64,000 nt of DNA, from the NCBI GenBank assembly GCA_902491575.1, contig CABUID010000007.1, positions 25,594 through 89,593 on the forward strand, given 5' to 3'. Of the stretch, positions 34,149-42,477 are shown one piece after another (position 1 is the first letter of the stretch; every line of letters begins with the position of its first letter). Position numbers and translations under genes: made by a program. The notes under the pieces are model-generated. The model searched no databases. It was not told the DNA's origin and saw only the letters and a list, made by a program, of their open reading frames with translations. This DNA comes from an uncultured Bacillota bacterium. GTDB taxonomy: Bacteria; Bacillota_I; Bacilli_A; RFN20; CAG-631.

Positions 34149-35444
34149 ATGAAAGTAAAATATCAACAAATATACAGCAATGAGTGTGGAAAATGTGCTA
34201 TAAAAAATTTATTAAATCAATGGCATATTCCTTTTACAAAAATAGATATACGATGTGATCAAGAAGGAACTTCTATATTTCAAATGGTAAAAGAATTAAA
34301 AAAATATTTTTATAAAGTTGAAGCGATTATGATGGACATCGATGAATTAAAAAAAGTTAAAAGATTTACTCCTTATATTTCTCTTATTCGAAAACAAAAT
34401 GTTATTCATTATGTAGTCATTTATAAAAAAAATCGAAAGTATATTTATATTATGGATTCTTTAGTTAAAAGAACTTATAAATTAACTTATTCACGATTTC
34501 AAAAAATAGATACAAAACAAGCTATCATTTTAGAAAGCAAAAAGCAAATAAATCTTTCTTTGATTCAATTCAACGAATTATTTGTGATGCCCATTTTATC
34601 TTTTGTGGAGTCTTTATTTTTACTTTCGACAACTGTTTTAATACAACAAATTATCGACAATGGTTTTAAAGACGCTGTATTATATATTTGTGTTCAATTC
34701 TTCTTATTAATGATTACAAGTTATAAAACAAAAAAATTTTTGTCTTTATTTAAAAAATTAGATAAAGACATTGTTGTAAATACTTTAACAAATATTTATC
34801 ATTTAAATTCAAAATATGTGAAGCAGTATTCAATAGATGAAATCTATTACCGCTTGCAAGATGCATATCAATATAAAGTCATGATTTTATCTTTATTTTT
34901 TAACATAATAAATGATGTATTGTTGTCTATTTGTTCTTTAATCCTTATATTTGTTTATTCTTATTTATTAGCTTTTCTTATGATTTTTATTAGTTTTTTT
35001 ATTGTCGTTATTTCTATTAAAATTTTTAAGAAAACGAGAATTTTAGTAGAAGAAAAAAGAGTAAGTGAATTTCAATTTTTTAATACTTATCGGGATAGTT
35101 TTAAGAATTTAGAAGATATTTATATAAAAAAAGAGAAAAAATATTATAAAGTATCCAAAGAAAAATTAATTTTTTTTCAACAAAAAGATTTTGAATGTGA
35201 AAAACTGAATATGAAAAAAAATTTAATACTTCTTTATTATCAATCCATTGTGATTTCTCTAATGATTATCCTTTACTTTACAAAATTATATGCATATGTT
35301 TCGATAGGTTCATTAGTTGCACTTATCAATTTATCAACTTTAATGTTACAACCTATCTTAAATATTTGTTCTGAAATTGTTCGATTTTCAAACTTTTCTC
35401 TTATCAAGAAACGAATTTATGATATAAATGAAAATGTAAAATAA
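34149..35444 (+). CDS. C39 peptidase fused to an ABC-exporter membrane domain, without an ATPase domain
   Basis: This 431-aa protein has an N-terminal C39 bacteriocin-processing peptidase. The catalytic Gln7, Cys13 (NECGKCA), His87 (IHYVV) and Asp103 are all in family positions, so the protease looks intact. Residues about 140-430 form an ABC type-1 transmembrane domain with six hydrophobic helices. The family normally has about 700 aa with a C-terminal nucleotide-binding domain, but here the frame stops cleanly after the sixth helix and a terminator follows at once. No Walker A sequence lies downstream on this strand. It may borrow another ATPase, or act as a membrane-bound peptidase. The adjacent ABC ATPase on the opposite strand is of the SsuB/TauB importer type and is not an exporter domain. 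Confidence 0.83.
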   Translation: MKVKYQQIYSNECGKCAIKNLLNQWHIPFTKIDIRCDQEGTSIFQMVKELKKYFYKVEAIMMDIDELKKVKRFTPYISLIRKQNVIHYVVIYKKNRKYIYIMDSLVKRTYKLTYSRFQKIDTKQAIILESKKQINLSLIQFNELFVMPILSFVESLFLLSTTVLIQQIIDNGFKDAVLYICVQFFLLMITSYKTKKFLSLFKKLDKDIVVNTLTNIYHLNSKYVKQYSIDEIYYRLQDAYQYKVMILSLFFNIINDVLLSICSLILIFVYSYLLAFLMIFISFFIVVISIKIFKKTRILVEEKRVSEFQFFNTYRDSFKNLEDIYIKKEKKYYKVSKEKLIFFQQKDFECEKLNMKKNLILLYYQSIVISLMIILYFTKLYAYVSIGSLVALINLSTLMLQPILNICSEIVRFSNFSLIKKRIYDINENVK

Positions 35445-35466
35445 AAAGGGTTATTAATCCCTTTTT
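35443..35466. terminator. Terminator between convergent C39-transporter and ABC ATPase genes
   Basis: AAAAAGGG and CCCTTTTT pair around an eight-base loop, symmetrical for both strands. Confidence 0.75.
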
Positions 35467-35483
35467 AAAGTTTTATATAAATT

Positions 35484-36227
35484 TTAGTTTAAATTGGTAA
35501 AGTCTAATTCTTTCCATATTAAAGAAAAGTAATCTTGAAATTTTTTAGATTTTCGTGCTGATAAAGGTGTTTTTTCTTCTTTATTCATTTCTAAATCAAT
35601 ATTAAATCTCTTTTTAATTGTCGATGGTCGTGAAGTTAAAACGTAGACAATATCAGCCATAGCAATGGCTTCTGTAATATCATGTGTTACAAGGATGGTA
35701 GTTTTCTTTTCAGACTGAATTATTTTATATATATCTTCTTGGACAATGATTTTAGATTGATAATCCAACGATGAAAATGGCTCATCTAATAGTAAAATAT
35801 CTGGATTTAATATTAAGGTACGAATTAAGGCGACACGTTGCTTCATTCCACCAGATAGTTCTTTTGGAAAATGATATTTGAAATCATATAAACCATATTT
35901 TTTTAATATCGAATCAATGGATTCTTCACTTTCTTTTATATGCATAATCTCTGGACCAATAGTGATATTTTTATATACGTTTCTCCATTCTAATAGATTA
36001 TCTTTTTGAAACATATATCCAATTTTGCCATCTACTTGAATAGAACCCTCGTCAGGTTTTATTAAGCCACTAATCAAGTTTAAAAGTGTGGATTTTCCAC
36101 ATCCAGATGGTCCCACGATAGCAACGATTTGACCTTTATCGATTTCAATATTAATGTTTTTTAAAACATCAGTTTCTTCTTTTGAATTATAGAAAGATTT
36201 ATTTACATTTGTTAATTTTATTTGCAT
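35484..36227 (-). CDS. ABC importer ATP-binding protein (SsuB/TauB/ThiZ type)
   Basis: This 247-aa ATPase energises a nitrate/sulfonate/taurine/pyrimidine-type importer. Walker A is GPSGCGKST near residue 38, the Q-loop MFQKDNLLEWRNV near 80, the signature LSGGMKQRVAL near 130, Walker B LLLDEPFSSLD near 155 and the switch His in LVTHDITEA. The start at 36227 was chosen for its GGGTGGT site; a longer frame upstream starts within it. It is transcribed away from its permease and binding-protein genes, with a shared 170-base control region between. It could also serve other permeases. Confidence 0.9.
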   Translation of the reverse strand: MQIKLTNVNKSFYNSKEETDVLKNINIEIDKGQIVAIVGPSGCGKSTLLNLISGLIKPDEGSIQVDGKIGYMFQKDNLLEWRNVYKNITIGPEIMHIKESEESIDSILKKYGLYDFKYHFPKELSGGMKQRVALIRTLILNPDILLLDEPFSSLDYQSKIIVQEDIYKIIQSEKKTTILVTHDITEAIAMADIVYVLTSRPSTIKKRFNIDLEMNKEEKTPLSARKSKKFQDYFSLIWKELDFTNLN

Positions 36228-36242
36228 ATTACCACCCTTACT

Positions 36243-36356
36243 TAACACTATATATTATTAAAGAAATTATTTTTTGGTACCTAAAGTATAAATTACTATA
36301 GGCTTTTATTAATATTTAAGAACTTTAAAAATTAGAAAATAATACTATATAGTGTT
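36243..36356. promoter_or_regulatory. Paired operator-like inverted repeats in the divergent ABC control region
   Basis: AACACTATATA at 36243-36253 and its exact reverse complement TATATAGTGTT at about 36346-36356 lie at the two ends of the divergent intergenic region. The right copy is itself nearly palindromic (AATACTATATAGTGTT). Each is close to a start codon and overlaps a possible -10 box for its own gene. This layout is what one repressor controlling both directions would need. No TPP-riboswitch sequence is present. The regulator is unknown. Confidence 0.55.
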
Positions 36357-36401
36357 AGTGATTTTAATAAAACATTAACCAGTCAAAGGAGTTTGAGTTT
36401 A

Positions 36402-37187
36402 GTGAATTCAAGTAAAATTTACCAAATGAAAATAAAGAAAGAAAAAGCATCTATTTTATGCATTCAAATTGCTTTAGTCATATTATTATTTGGCTTATGG
36501 GAATTATTTGCACAAATAGGCGTTTTAGATAAGTTTTTATTTTCGTGCCCTTCAGAAATCTTCTCTTTGCTTATCGAAAACATACGATCCAATGAAATAT
36601 TTATTCATATAAGGTATTCCTTACTTGAAACATTAATTGCTTTAATCATTGGAACCGTTGCTGGAATATTAATTGCTATTTTACTTTGGTTTTCTCCTAA
36701 AGCCTGTAAAATCATGGACCCATTTTTAGTCATATTAAATGCGTTGCCAAAAACAGCATTAGCACCTATTTTAATTGTCTGGGCTGGAACTGGTGTAAAA
36801 GGGATAGTTGTAGTTGCTATTTCTTTATCATTAGTAATGACGATTATTTCTGCTTTAAATTTCTTTAAAAGTGTTGACCAAGAGAAAATAAAAATGTTAA
36901 AAACTTTTAATGCAAATAAAGTACAGATTTTATTTAAGTTAGTTTTGCCAGCTAATTTCGTCAATTTAATCAGCCTTGTTAAGATTAATATTGGTTTAAC
37001 ATGGGTGGGAGTTATAGTAGGCGAATTTCTCGTTTCACGCTTTGGCATAGGATATATTGTTGTTTATGGTGGTCAAGTCTTTAAAATGGATTTAGTAATG
37101 ATGGGTGTCTTTATTTTAGCTATTTTGGCTTTTGTAATGTATTTATTTATTTCTTTGATTGAAAGATATTATCGAAACAAACGATAG
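36402..37187 (+). CDS. ABC importer permease (SsuC/TauC/ThiX type)
   Basis: This 261-aa binding-protein-dependent permease has six hydrophobic helices. It opens with ALVILLFGLWELFAQIGVLDKFLFSCPSEI, typical of the SsuC/TauC group. The cytoplasmic coupling-loop region is around residues 165-190 (MLKTFNANKVQILFKLVLPA). GTG at 36402 is preferred as start because AAAGGAG is ten bases upstream; an in-frame TTG at 36393 is too close to that site. It lies 11 bases before the substrate-binding lipoprotein. Together with the divergent ATPase it makes a full importer. Confidence 0.88.
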   Translation: MNSSKIYQMKIKKEKASILCIQIALVILLFGLWELFAQIGVLDKFLFSCPSEIFSLLIENIRSNEIFIHIRYSLLETLIALIIGTVAGILIAILLWFSPKACKIMDPFLVILNALPKTALAPILIVWAGTGVKGIVVVAISLSLVMTIISALNFFKSVDQEKIKMLKTFNANKVQILFKLVLPANFVNLISLVKINIGLTWVGVIVGEFLVSRFGIGYIVVYGGQVFKMDLVMMGVFILAILAFVMYLFISLIERYYRNKR

Positions 37188-37198
37188 AAAGGATTAAT

Positions 37199-38188
37199 AT
37201 GAATAAAAAATTAGCAATTTTATTAACGTGCTTAATAACGCCACTTACACTCACTGCATGCAATAAGAACAATAATAAGATTACTGTAGCAGAAGTGACT
37301 CGTTCCATCTTCTATGCGCCAATGTATGTCGCTTTAAACGAAGGATATTTTGAGGATGAAGGTCTAGATGTTACTTTAATTACTACACCTGGTTCCGATA
37401 AAACAATGTCTGCACTTTTATCTAAAGAAGCTCAAATTGGTTTAATGGGACCAGAAACAACGATATATGTTTATAATAATGGACAAAAAGATTATGCGGT
37501 TAATTTTGCACAATTGACGCAAAAAGATGGCAGTTTTCTTGTCTCAAGAGAGTACTATGAATATGGAAATTTTGATTTTGATAAATTGATCGGCGCTTCC
37601 ATTATCGGTGGAAGAAAAGGTGGAATGCCTGAAATGATTTTGGAATATGTATTGAAAAACATGGGGTACGAAGTGTCTCATGATGATGAAAATGCTCAAA
37701 TTTATATACGAACAGATATAAACTTTGATGTCATGGCAGGAGCCTTTGCAAGTGGTAATGATGATTTCGTAACTTTATTTGAACCTTCAGCAACAGCAAT
37801 GGAAAACATTAATGAAGGTTATATCGTAGCTTCTATTGGTGAACTTGGAGGAAATATTCCTTATACTTGTTTTTCTTCATTACAAAGTTATTTTGCCAAA
37901 AATGAAACTCAAATCAAACAATTTACAAAAGCAATGAAGAAAGGACTGGAATATGTCTATTCACATTCTTCAGAAGAAATTGCTCAAGTGATTTATAAAA
38001 GTTTTCCATCAACAGATGTTGAAACAATCAGTAAAGTCGTCGAAAGGTATAAATCCATTGATGCTTGGACAAGCGATCTTCGCTTTAGTGAAGAAGGCTT
38101 TAATAAATTACAAGATGTTTTAAAAGAAGCAAATGAACTTTCTAAAAGAGTTCCATATGAAAAAGTTGTAACGAATAAATATGTATAA
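37199..38188 (+). CDS. ABC importer substrate-binding lipoprotein (NMT1/SsuA/ThiY-like)
   Basis: This 329-aa lipoprotein has a signal peptide and lipobox (LTLTAC), with lipidated Cys at residue 21. The mature start VAEVTRSIFYAPMYVALNEGYFEDEGLDVTLI is the classic NMT1/THI5-SsuA pattern. Further family segments are AQIGLMGPETTIYVYN, IGGRKGGMPEMILEYVLKNMGY and a helix-rich C-terminal half. Relatives bind pyrimidine thiamine precursors, sulfonates, nitrate or riboflavin. The substrate cannot be chosen from sequence alone; control by a palindromic operator rather than a TPP riboswitch argues mildly against a thiamine precursor. A terminator follows. Confidence 0.87.
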   Translation: MNKKLAILLTCLITPLTLTACNKNNNKITVAEVTRSIFYAPMYVALNEGYFEDEGLDVTLITTPGSDKTMSALLSKEAQIGLMGPETTIYVYNNGQKDYAVNFAQLTQKDGSFLVSREYYEYGNFDFDKLIGASIIGGRKGGMPEMILEYVLKNMGYEVSHDDENAQIYIRTDINFDVMAGAFASGNDDFVTLFEPSATAMENINEGYIVASIGELGGNIPYTCFSSLQSYFAKNETQIKQFTKAMKKGLEYVYSHSSEEIAQVIYKSFPSTDVETISKVVERYKSIDAWTSDLRFSEEGFNKLQDVLKEANELSKRVPYEKVVTNKYV

Positions 38189-38195
38189 TAAAAAT

Positions 38196-38239
38196 GAACT
38201 GTAAAACCAAAAATCACAAGGTAATACAGTTCTTTTTTT
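38196..38239. terminator. Bidirectional terminator between the binding protein and adhE
   Basis: GAACTGTA and TACAGTTC pair around a long A-rich loop, followed by TTTTTTT on the plus strand and ATTTTTATT on the minus strand. It separates the convergent genes. Confidence 0.75.
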
Positions 38240-38260
38240 ATTATACCATTATCAATTTTT

Positions 38261-40876
38261 CTATAAAAACTCATCCGTATCGTAGGCTTTTATTAAAATA
38301 TTTTTAATATCTTCTACAATAGGTACTCGAGGATTAGCTGGTGAACATTGATCTTCATAAGCAAGATAACTTAATTTATCCACCTTTTCCATCCATTCAT
38401 TTTTATCAATACCTTGCTCTTGAAAATTCATTTTAATACCAACAGATTTAGCTAATTCACCGCAAGCTTTAGCATAACTTTCTACGCCTTCTTCAATGGT
38501 TGAACAAGGAAGATTTAATACTTTTGCTAATTCTGCATATTTTTCATTTGCATGATAGTAATTATATTTTGGCCAAGTGGAAAGTTTTGTTGGAATGGTT
38601 CCATTATAACGAATCGTAAAAGGAAGTAAAATTGCATTTGCACGGCCATGTGGCACATGGAATTCGCCACCAACTTTATGTGCCATGGAGTGATTCATAC
38701 CTAAAAAAGCATTGGCAAATGCCATACCAGCTAAAGCAGAAGCATTATGCATTTTTTCTCTTGCTTCAGGGTCATTAGAGCCATTTTTATACGCCCTATA
38801 TAAATATTTAAATACCATTTTAATTGCTTGTAATGCTAATCCATCTGTATAATCATTTGCTAATGTTGATACAAATGCTTCAGTAGCGTGTGTTAAAACG
38901 TCCATACCAGTATCAGCAGTTGGTGAAGGAGGTAAAGACATTACTAAAGAAGGGTCAATAATGGCAATGGTAGGAGTTAAAGAATAATCGGTTAAAGGAT
39001 ACTTTTTATGTTCAATTTTATCTGTGATTACAGCAAAAGGAGTCACTTCACTACCTGTTCCACTTGTTGTCGGAATGCAAATCAATTTGCTTTTCTTTCC
39101 AAGTTCAGGATAGCGAAAAGCACGTTTCCTAATATCCATAAACTTTTGCTTTAAATCATTAAAATTAACATCTGGGTTTTCATAGAATAACCACATTCCT
39201 TTTGCAGCATCCATAGGACTTCCACCACCTAAGGCAATGATAGTGTCAGGATTAAAAGCATTCATTAATTGTACACCTTTTAAAACTGTTTGAATGGATG
39301 GATCGGGTTCAACATCACAAAAGAGTTGATATTGTACTTTATTTCTTCTTAGTTTTAATTGATCCGTTACACGACTTAAATAACCAAGATCTACCATTGT
39401 TCTATCTGTAACAATCAATACACGATTTATGTTTTTAGCTTGTTGTAAATATTCGATAGAATCCCGTTCAAAGTAAATTTTTGAAGGGACTTTAAACCAT
39501 TGCATATTATTTCTCCTTCTTCCAACTTTTTTAATATTCAATAAGTTTATTGCACTCACATTATCACCAATTGAATTATGTCCATAAGAACCACAACCTA
39601 ATGTCATAGAAGGTAAAAACGAATTGTAAATATTACCTATTCCTCCAAAGGTAGAAGGTGAATTCCATATGATACGAATCGCTGGGATCATATCTCCAAA
39701 TTTTTCAGTGAGTTCTTTATTAGATGTATGAATAGCTGCAGAATGTCCCAATCCGTTAAACATGACCATTTCTTTTGAAAGTTGTATACCTTCATCTTGA
39801 CTTTTTGCTTTTAAAACAGCAAGAACTGGGGATAGTTTTTCTCTTGTCAAAGGCTCTTCCACTCCAACTTTCTTGCATTTGGCAGCCAGTATGATTATGT
39901 TTTCAGGAACATCAAATCCAGCATTTTTAGCTATATCCATCGCTTTCATACCGACAATCGATGCATTTAATTTTGCTTTTTCATACTCTTTTGAAGAAAC
40001 TACATTAAACATGTATTTTTCAAGTAATTTTTTTTCATTTGAGTTGACAAAATAAACCCCTAGTCTTTTAAATTCATTTATGACTTCATCATAGATTTCA
40101 TCATCGATGATAACGGCTTGTTCGGATGCACAGACCATACCATTGTCAAAAGATTTCGACATCACAATATCGTTCACAGCTTGCTTTATATTAGCAGTTT
40201 TTTCAATATAAGCGGGAACATTTCCTGCTCCTACTCCCATGGCTGGTTTGCCACAACTATAAGCAGCCTTGACCATTGCATTACCACCTGTAGCTAAAAT
40301 AGAAGAAACACCAGAATGATTCATTAAAGCAGTGGTTGCATCCATAGAAGGATGCATAATCCATTGAATACAATTTTTAGGCGCTCCTGCATTGATGGCT
40401 GCTTCATAAACAATTTTAGCCGCTTCTATAGAACAATTTTGAGCATTAGGATGAAAAGCAAAGATAATTGGATTTCGTGTTTTCAAGCAAATTAATGCTT
40501 TAAATATAGTAGTGGAAGTAGGATTAGTTACGGGTGCAATTCCAGCAATAACACCGATTGGCTCAGCAATTTTAGTAATTCCTGTCACTTCATCTTCATC
40601 GATAATACCTACTGTTTTTAAATGTCGCATATTATTAACAACGTATTCACAGGCAAAAAGGTTTTTGGTTGCTTTATCTTCAAAAACTCCACGTTTTGTT
40701 TCCTCAATTGCAAGTTTGGCCAAACTGCCATGGGCATCCAGTGCAGCCACGCTTGCTTTAGCCACAATATAATCAATTTGTTCTTGTGTAAACAACGCAT
40801 AATCATCTAAGCATTTTAATGCTTTATCTACTAAGTCATCTACTTCTTGGTTATAATTCATAAATTCATGATTCAT
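38261..40876 (-). CDS. adhE: Bifunctional acetaldehyde-CoA/alcohol dehydrogenase AdhE
   Basis: AdhE turns acetyl-CoA into ethanol in two NADH-dependent steps and forms spirosomes. The 871 aa hold an N-terminal CoA-acylating aldehyde dehydrogenase (residues 1-440; catalytic Cys in DNGMVCASEQA near 250) and a C-terminal iron alcohol dehydrogenase (about 455-871). The latter has ALGGGSPMDAAK near 550, IPTTSGTGSEVTPF near 610, and iron ligands in DTGMDVLTHATEAF and the MNHSMAHKVGGEFHVPHG segment. GGAGG lies before the ATG. Upstream are a cre site and a Rex-like site, so control by CcpA and by the NADH/NAD ratio is predicted. This is strong evidence for fermentative life. Confidence 0.98.
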   Translation of the reverse strand: MNHEFMNYNQEVDDLVDKALKCLDDYALFTQEQIDYIVAKASVAALDAHGSLAKLAIEETKRGVFEDKATKNLFACEYVVNNMRHLKTVGIIDEDEVTGITKIAEPIGVIAGIAPVTNPTSTTIFKALICLKTRNPIIFAFHPNAQNCSIEAAKIVYEAAINAGAPKNCIQWIMHPSMDATTALMNHSGVSSILATGGNAMVKAAYSCGKPAMGVGAGNVPAYIEKTANIKQAVNDIVMSKSFDNGMVCASEQAVIIDDEIYDEVINEFKRLGVYFVNSNEKKLLEKYMFNVVSSKEYEKAKLNASIVGMKAMDIAKNAGFDVPENIIILAAKCKKVGVEEPLTREKLSPVLAVLKAKSQDEGIQLSKEMVMFNGLGHSAAIHTSNKELTEKFGDMIPAIRIIWNSPSTFGGIGNIYNSFLPSMTLGCGSYGHNSIGDNVSAINLLNIKKVGRRRNNMQWFKVPSKIYFERDSIEYLQQAKNINRVLIVTDRTMVDLGYLSRVTDQLKLRRNKVQYQLFCDVEPDPSIQTVLKGVQLMNAFNPDTIIALGGGSPMDAAKGMWLFYENPDVNFNDLKQKFMDIRKRAFRYPELGKKSKLICIPTTSGTGSEVTPFAVITDKIEHKKYPLTDYSLTPTIAIIDPSLVMSLPPSPTADTGMDVLTHATEAFVSTLANDYTDGLALQAIKMVFKYLYRAYKNGSNDPEAREKMHNASALAGMAFANAFLGMNHSMAHKVGGEFHVPHGRANAILLPFTIRYNGTIPTKLSTWPKYNYYHANEKYAELAKVLNLPCSTIEEGVESYAKACGELAKSVGIKMNFQEQGIDKNEWMEKVDKLSYLAYEDQCSPANPRVPIVEDIKNILIKAYDTDEFL

Positions 40877-40935
40877 TTGTTATCCTCCATTTATCTACAA
40901 TTTTATCTTAAATAAACGAGGTAACAAATTCAATT

Positions 40936-40949
40936 TGAAAGCGTTTCCA
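40936..40949. promoter_or_regulatory. cre site (CcpA operator) upstream of adhE
   Basis: TGAAAGCGTTTCCA fits the catabolite-responsive element consensus at every fixed position, including the central CG. It lies 60 bases upstream of the adhE start. Confidence 0.85.
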
Positions 40950-40961
40950 ATTTTTTTTTAC

Positions 40962-40979
40962 CTGTGTTAATATTCACAA
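40962..40979. promoter_or_regulatory. Rex-like redox operator upstream of adhE
   Basis: CTGTGTTAATATTCACAA keeps TGTG-N8-CACAA of the Rex consensus and has a full TTCACAA half-site; the other half deviates. Rex is the usual NADH-sensing repressor of adhE in Firmicutes. It probably overlaps a promoter -10 region (minus strand TTGAAA, 17 bases, AATATT). Confidence 0.65.
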
Positions 40980-41007
40980 TTTTGACGATATTTTCAAATT
41001 CATAATA

Positions 41008-41039
41008 AAAATAACTTATCTAGAAAAGTAAGTTATTTT
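41008..41039 (-). terminator. Terminator of the cyclophilin gene
   Basis: On the minus strand AAAATAACTTA and TAAGTTATTTT pair around a ten-base loop, ending in TTTTATT. It separates the cyclophilin/HAD pair from adhE. Confidence 0.7.
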
Positions 41040-41068
41040 AGTTATAAAATTTTTTATTTTAGTGGTTT

Positions 41069-41587
41069 TTAAATTCGATAAATAGATTTAATTGTATAAT
41101 TTTTTATTTCAGTATTTGGCCAATCTGAAAGAGAATAATCAATCATTCCTGTAGGATAAGAATTAAGTTCTTTTAAAACATTTAAAGAGTCTTGATTGGT
41201 AATTTTTCCAAATCCTGCATATTGTTTATCTAAATGATGACAATTATCTACACATAAAAAGAATTGTGAAGAAGCGGAATTAGGTTCATTTGTTCTAGCC
41301 ATGGAAATAACGCCTAATTCATGTTTTAAATCATTTTTATATCCGTTACTTTCAAATTCGCCTACGATGCTTTCAGATTCTTTTTGATCAATATATTGAC
41401 CATCTTTTATAAAGTACGCTCCACCTTGACACATAAAATCTTTAATTATTCGATGGAATACTAAACCATCAAAAAAATGACCATCTACTAGTTTTAAAAA
41501 ATGCTGAACAGTTATGGGAGCGATATCTTCGTAAAGTTCCACTTCCATTTTTTTATTATTTTCTAATTCTATACAAATCTTAACCAT
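41069..41587 (-). CDS. Cyclophilin-type peptidyl-prolyl cis-trans isomerase
   Basis: This 172-aa cytoplasmic cyclophilin without signal peptide catalyses proline isomerisation. Its core motifs are FFDGLVFHRIIKDFMCQGG near residue 37 (catalytic Arg in HRII and the FMCQGG loop) and ELGVISMARTNEPNSASSQFFLCV near 90. The last conserved block, YAGFGKI, is near 125. In the tryptophan-loop region the usual Trp is not obvious, as in many bacterial forms. It overlaps the upstream HAD gene by eight bases, so the two form an operon. Confidence 0.92.
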   Translation of the reverse strand: MVKICIELENNKKMEVELYEDIAPITVQHFLKLVDGHFFDGLVFHRIIKDFMCQGGAYFIKDGQYIDQKESESIVGEFESNGYKNDLKHELGVISMARTNEPNSASSQFFLCVDNCHHLDKQYAGFGKITNQDSLNVLKELNSYPTGMIDYSLSDWPNTEIKNYTIKSIYRI

Positions 41588-42245
41588 TATTTTTTTCCTC
41601 CGTTTTTAATATAGAAATTAATTCACTTGGATGATGAATAATATAATCCACGTTTAATTGTTGAAGTAATTCTTCATCACGATATCCCCAAGTAACGCCA
41701 ATAACTTTCATATTCGCATTTTTTCCTGTCATGGCATCCGTATCTGAATCACCTACAAAATAACACTCTTCAGGATTTAAATTTAATTGTTGACAAGCAA
41801 GATAAACCATATCAGGACTTGGCTTAAGTTTTAATCCTTCACGTGAACCGATAAATACATCAATATATTTTCCAAATAAAGGAGCACATAAATTATCTAC
41901 CCCCTCTTGGTATTTATTAGAGACAATCGCCATTTTTAAATTTAAGTGATAAATATTTTTTATCATCTCTTCTATTCCATCATAAGGGACTGTAAAATCC
42001 TTTTGATGCTTATCGTAATAGTCTTTAAAATCATGAATGACCTCTTCACTAGTTGCAAAGTCACATTCTTTTCCCATAGCACGCAAAACAAGTTGGCGTA
42101 TACCATTTCCAACGTAAGTTCTTGTTTGCTCTAATGTAATTTCTTGAAAGCCATGTTTTTTAAGTGCATAATTAACAGCTTCTTTCAAATCATATAAAGT
42201 ATTTAATAAAGTACCATCCAGATCAAAAATGATTCCTTTTTTCAT
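41580..42245 (-). CDS. HAD phosphatase, phosphoglycolate-phosphatase/PpaX type
   Basis: This 221-aa HAD-IA phosphatase has motif I IFDLDGTLLNT at residues 5-15, a helical cap, motif II AIVSNK near 110 and motif IV CYFVGDSDTDAMTG near 165. The group includes Gph (phosphoglycolate) and PpaX (pyrophosphate); sequence alone does not decide. The ATG at 42245 is preferred because GGAAGG is eight bases upstream; another ATG two codons earlier is too close. It is first gene of a two-gene operon with the cyclophilin. Confidence 0.85.
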   Translation of the reverse strand: MKKGIIFDLDGTLLNTLYDLKEAVNYALKKHGFQEITLEQTRTYVGNGIRQLVLRAMGKECDFATSEEVIHDFKDYYDKHQKDFTVPYDGIEEMIKNIYHLNLKMAIVSNKYQEGVDNLCAPLFGKYIDVFIGSREGLKLKPSPDMVYLACQQLNLNPEECYFVGDSDTDAMTGKNANMKVIGVTWGYRDEELLQQLNVDYIIHHPSELISILKTEEKNNG

Positions 42246-42265
42246 TTTCATCACCTTCCTTGAAA

Positions 42266-42293
42266 AGTATAACATAATATTTATGAATGTAAA
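42266..42293 (-). promoter_or_regulatory. Promoter of the HAD-cyclophilin operon
   Basis: On the minus strand TTTACA and TATACT are separated by 16 bases, about 20 bases before the HAD start. Confidence 0.6.
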
Positions 42294-42477
42294 AAAAAAA
42301 TCATAAAATAAAGAGATTTTTTTATTATAAAACCTTTTTTTGTAATGCCTTATAATAAAATGATAAAGGAATTATTTTAAAAATTTTAGATTATAAATAA
42401 TAAAATAGAATATTTTTATAAATAACATAGAAATATTGAATTAATTAATTTATAATATAATTAGGTAGGTGTTTATA

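Noticed and set aside
35445..36227. The neighbouring ABC ATPase as the missing domain of the C39 transporter
   Set aside because: It is on the opposite strand, separated by a terminator, and is an SsuB/TauB-type importer ATPase paired with the divergent permease.
36228..36401. TPP riboswitch upstream of the NMT1/ThiY-like importer
   Set aside because: No CTGAGA or TAATGC-type aptamer blocks are present; only palindromic operator-like repeats are seen.
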